6,347 bases of DNA from assembly GCA_028869395.1 (NCBI GenBank), contig JAGWSE010000397.1, positions 1 to 6,347 of the forward strand, in the 5' to 3' direction. Shown piece after piece: positions 4,590-6,347 of the stretch. The translations under genes and the position numbers were made by a program. The notes under the pieces were generated by a model, which worked only from the letters and a program-made list of their open reading frames with translations, searched no databases and was not told the DNA's origin. Source of the DNA: Alphaproteobacteria bacterium. GTDB lineage: Bacteria > Pseudomonadota > Alphaproteobacteria > Caulobacterales > Caulobacteraceae. How positions within the stretch are numbered: the stretch's first letter is position 1; each line of letters opens with the position of its first letter.

Positions 4590-4901
4590 ATGCCGATCAG
4601 GACCACACTATTCGCCGTCGCCGCGGCCCTCGCCCTGGCCGCCCCCGTCGCCGCCTTTGCTCACGACGGACGTTGGTATGGCCACGAACGCTATGGCGAA
4701 AGCCACGGCTATGACCATGCCGGCTACTATGGGAACTCACGCGCCTGGCGCGATCGGGCCGATGGCCATCGCGGGCGCTTCGAGCGCCAGAGCTGGGCCG
4801 GTTGGGGCGCGCGCCCCCGTTATGGCGCGCGACAGGCGTGGCGTGGCGAGGTCTGGGAACACCGTGACCGCGGTGGTTACGGCGAAGGCGAAGGCCGCTA
4901 G
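4590..4901 (+). CDS. Small secreted His/Trp/Tyr/Arg-rich protein
   Basis: The 103-residue product starts with a clear Sec signal peptide (MPIRTTLFAVAAALALAAPV, then AAFA) with likely signal peptidase I cleavage after Ala24 (A-F-A before H-D-G). The mature part of about 79 residues has no cysteine and is rich in His (6), Trp (6), Tyr (7), Gly and Arg, in motifs such as WYGHERYG, YDHAGYYG and a C-terminal EHRDRGGYGEGEGR. Such proteins are common as uncharacterised periplasmic proteins of alphaproteobacteria; the His content allows metal binding, but no defined site can be named. The ATG follows AGGAGA with six bases between, a good start. It is the last plus-strand gene here, converging on the small gene and NRAMP gene on the other strand. 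A stem-loop follows its stop. A broad periplasmic stress or metal role is inference only. Confidence 0.78.
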   Translation: MPIRTTLFAVAAALALAAPVAAFAHDGRWYGHERYGESHGYDHAGYYGNSRAWRDRADGHRGRFERQSWAGWGARPRYGARQAWRGEVWEHRDRGGYGEGEGR

Positions 4902-4907
4902 GGGCCT

Positions 4908-4934
4908 CTCGCGCAGCGGCGCCCACTGCGCGAG
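4908..4934. terminator. Stem-loop after the secreted-protein gene, likely terminator
   Basis: CTCGCGCAG (4908-4916) pairs perfectly with CTGCGCGAG (4926-4934) around a nine-base loop, starting seven bases after the stop codon. The place and stem strength suit transcription termination or 3' end protection. There is no T-run after the stem, so intrinsic termination would be weak. Confidence 0.45.
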
Positions 4935-5099
4935 CCCAGCGGTCGGGTGGGGGGCGATCCTCACCGCCATGGCGGAGCTCATGCAGGACATCCTGGTGCA
5001 GTGGACGGGTCCGACGCGGGCGCGGCGCGCGTCCGATCGGCGGCGCCGCGTGCAAGGCGCTTCGGCGCGCTGACCTGGACGCGGTGCGGCTGAAAGGTC

Positions 5100-5145
5100 G
5101 CGGCCGGCTGGCTGCGCAATGTGGTCAGCTCCACCAGCCGGCCGC
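5100..5145. terminator. 12-bp perfect stem-loop between convergent genes
   Basis: GCGGCCGGCTGG (5100-5111) and CCAGCCGGCCGC (5134-5145) are exact reverse complements, separated by a 22-base loop. It lies 138 bp beyond the end of the minus-strand small gene and could stop minus-strand transcripts or act as a bidirectional barrier. The absence of a T-run and the long loop make it atypical; a structured RNA or protein-binding site is also possible. Confidence 0.35.
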
Positions 5146-5282
5146 TACCGCCGACGTCGGAGATCAACTTTCAACCGCTGGCTTCCACATGGACGAGGGA
5201 CCGGCGGGGGCAGGTCGGGGACCCTCGGGCCGCGCTGACACATCCGCCCCGTTTCGTCGCCGGGTGGCGCGTTCGCTGAACC

Positions 5283-5537
5283 TCAGTCCTTTGACGGGGC
5301 TCTGGCCTGGGCTCGCCGCCGGAGAGGGAAGGGGATGACCTTGGCGGCCCCGCGCCTGCGCCGCGGCGCGTCCAAGGCGCGGGCGGCGAGGAGCCGCGCG
5401 ATGCGGCGCTCCAGGTCCCTTCGGCGTCGGGCGCCGCGATGGTGGAGGAGCGCCAGGACCGCAAGCGCGCCCAGGCGCGCGGCGGTCAGGACGGCGTACA
5501 TCCCGTGCGCCCACGGCGGGTCAGGTCCGAGGGCCAT
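5283..5537 (-). CDS. Small single-pass membrane protein, copy 2, after NRAMP gene
   Basis: This 84-residue ORF is the longer relative of the one at 2509-2748. It has one hydrophobic segment (11-31, HGMYAVLTAARLGALAVLAL), an Arg-rich amphipathic stretch (34-54), a basic tail with AKVIPFPL and the ending RAPSKD, which the other copy lacks. The ATG at 5537 lies 24 bp after the stop of the NRAMP-type gene on the same strand, so the two are probably one transcription unit. This copy has the fuller 3' end and the operon-like setting, so it may be the parent. The spacer shows no strong ribosome binding site. Not recognised as a known family; a role linked to the transporter is only suggested by position. 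Confidence 0.5.
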   Translation of the reverse strand: MALGPDPPWAHGMYAVLTAARLGALAVLALLHHRGARRRRDLERRIARLLAARALDAPRRRRGAAKVIPFPLRRRAQARAPSKD

Positions 5538-5553
5538 GGGGCTTTGGTTGGCT
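5301..5553. repeat. Direct repeat B, copy 2 (partner at 2512-2764)
   Basis: Gap-free partner of 2512-2764. It begins inside the last codons of the small gene (after AGA for Arg79) and ends eight bases short of the NRAMP-type gene. Because it includes 16 bp of the operon spacer but none of the transporter, the copied unit was the small gene with its immediate upstream sequence. Confidence 0.9.
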
Positions 5554-5561
5554 CGGCCTCG

Positions 5562-6347
5562 TCAATGGCCCCAGGTGGCGAACATGCCCACGGCCGCCAC
5601 GGCCATGGCCGCGGTGCTCGCCCAGCCGACAGCCTTGAGCGCCCAGGGCAGGGTGAAGCGGCCCATGATCTTGGGGCGGCTGGCCAGCAGCATGGTCATG
5701 ACCATCACCGGGACCGCGACCACGCCATTGATCACCGCGCTCCAGAAGAGCGCCTTGATGGGATCGATCGGGGTGAAGTTGAGGACGCCGCCCACCACGG
5801 TGGCGACGGCGATGGTGACGTAGAAGGCCTTGGCCCGCTCGAACTTGCGGGCCAGCCCCACGTGCCAGCCGAAGGCCTCGCCCAGCGCATAGGCGGCCGA
5901 GCCGGCGAGCACGGGCACGGCCAGCAGGCCGGTGCCCACGATCCCCAGGGCGAAGATCACGAACACCAGCGGCCCGGCGATCGGCCTGAGCGCCTCGGCG
6001 GCCTGGGCCGAGGTCTGGATGTTGGTGATCCCGTGGGCGTTCAGGGTGGCGGCGCAGGTCAGGACGATGAACAGGGCCACCACGTTGGAGAAGGCCATGC
6101 CGAGGTAGGTGTCCACCCGGATCCGCCGGAACTCGGGCTTGGCCTGCCGCGGCGCCCTGACCAGGGGCGTCTGTCCGTCGCGCTCCTTGACCTCCTCCAC
6201 CTCCTCGGCGGCCTGCCAGAAGAACAGGTAGGGGCTGATGGTGGTGCCGAGCAGCGCCACGGCGGTGGTGATGTAGTCGGAGGTGAGCTGGACGTGGGGC
6301 GCCACCAGGTTGTAGCCCACGGCGCCCCAGGGGATCTTCACCACGAA
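5562..6347 (-). CDS. NRAMP-family metal transporter, C-terminal part (5' end outside)
   Basis: The visible 261 residues are the C-terminal part of an NRAMP-family proton-coupled divalent-metal transporter of the inner membrane; the start lies beyond the right edge (families have about 400-450 residues). The segment LLGTTISPYLFFWQ followed by AAEEVEEV is the TM6 signature region and the following loop. After a charged loop come about five helices: YLGMAFSNVVALFIVLTCAA, AGPLVFVIFALGIVGTG with LLAVPVLAGSAAYALGEAFG, FYVTIAVATVVGGVLNF, ALFWSAVINGVVAVPVMVMT and the last near AVGWASTAAMAVAAVGMFAT. Classical Mn/Fe NRAMPs have Met-Pro-His in TM6; here the same place reads Ser-Pro-Tyr, so this is a divergent NRAMP clade and the metal (Mn, Mg or another) is uncertain. 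It probably leads an operon with the small gene at 5283-5537. No regulatory region is visible. Confidence 0.9.
   Translation of the reverse strand, partial: FVVKIPWGAVGYNLVAPHVQLTSDYITTAVALLGTTISPYLFFWQAAEEVEEVKERDGQTPLVRAPRQAKPEFRRIRVDTYLGMAFSNVVALFIVLTCAATLNAHGITNIQTSAQAAEALRPIAGPLVFVIFALGIVGTGLLAVPVLAGSAAYALGEAFGWHVGLARKFERAKAFYVTIAVATVVGGVLNFTPIDPIKALFWSAVINGVVAVPVMVMTMLLASRPKIMGRFTLPWALKAVGWASTAAMAVAAVGMFATWGH

Larger units (their letters stand above)
4902..5282. other. Convergent intergenic region with two hairpins
   Basis: This region lies between converging genes (4590-4901 plus, 5283-5537 minus). Open frames in it are Arg/Ala/Gly-rich shadows with no domain. It holds two perfect stem-loops described separately (4908-4934 and 5100-5145) and otherwise nothing that I can support. 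Confidence 0.55.

Noticed and set aside
1..6347. tRNA, rRNA or riboswitch genes
   Set aside because: No cloverleaf signature, rRNA motif or known riboswitch core was seen on either strand by eye.

Overview
The window is GC-rich DNA (about 70% G+C by impression) from an alphaproteobacterium. Codon use, the FNR/FixK-type box and the small-protein content would suit the Caulobacterales, but no taxonomic marker gene is present, so genus is not claimed. It looks like an accessory, rearranged stretch: one intact toxin-type kinase, one orphan antitoxin with a broken toxin, a permease fragment, several very small membrane or secreted proteins, and two sets of long direct repeats. It ends in an ordinary metal-transporter gene that runs off the right edge.

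Left part (1-2493): an 89-bp sequence at the extreme left recurs at 4014-4102. Next comes a VapB-type AbrB-fold antitoxin (206-439) whose partner VapC survives only as its first 20 or so codons (from 440). Immediately after the break lie two copies of a long palindrome (about 560-588 and 612-646). The second overlaps a candidate -10 box and abuts the start codon of a 614-residue HipA-family kinase (649-2493). This protein carries an extra N-terminal region of about 190 residues that resembles AbiEi-type antitoxin/regulator domains, and no hipB-like gene lies beside it. It may be a self-contained, autoregulated HipA system and is the most interesting item here.

Middle (2494-4100): a small membrane-protein gene on the minus strand (2509-2748) is a copy of one at 5283-5537, within a 253-bp direct repeat of about 94% identity. 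A 47-residue membrane-protein ORF follows on the plus strand. Then, on the minus strand, comes a stand-alone Usp-like domain that normally forms the C-terminus of APC-superfamily permeases; its membrane part is absent. About 3573-3930 holds no convincing gene.

Right part (4100-6347): a perfect TTGA-N6-TCAA box sits about 41 bp upstream of the predicted start of transcription for a 66-residue single-pass membrane protein, which suggests oxygen- or redox-linked control. A 103-residue secreted protein rich in His, Trp, Tyr and Arg follows (4590-4901), with a hairpin in its leader and another right after its stop. The minus strand then carries the second small-protein copy, placed 24 bp after an NRAMP-family transporter gene (5562 to the right edge) and probably co-transcribed with it. 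The secreted protein and the transporter could both concern metals, but nothing in the sequence proves this.
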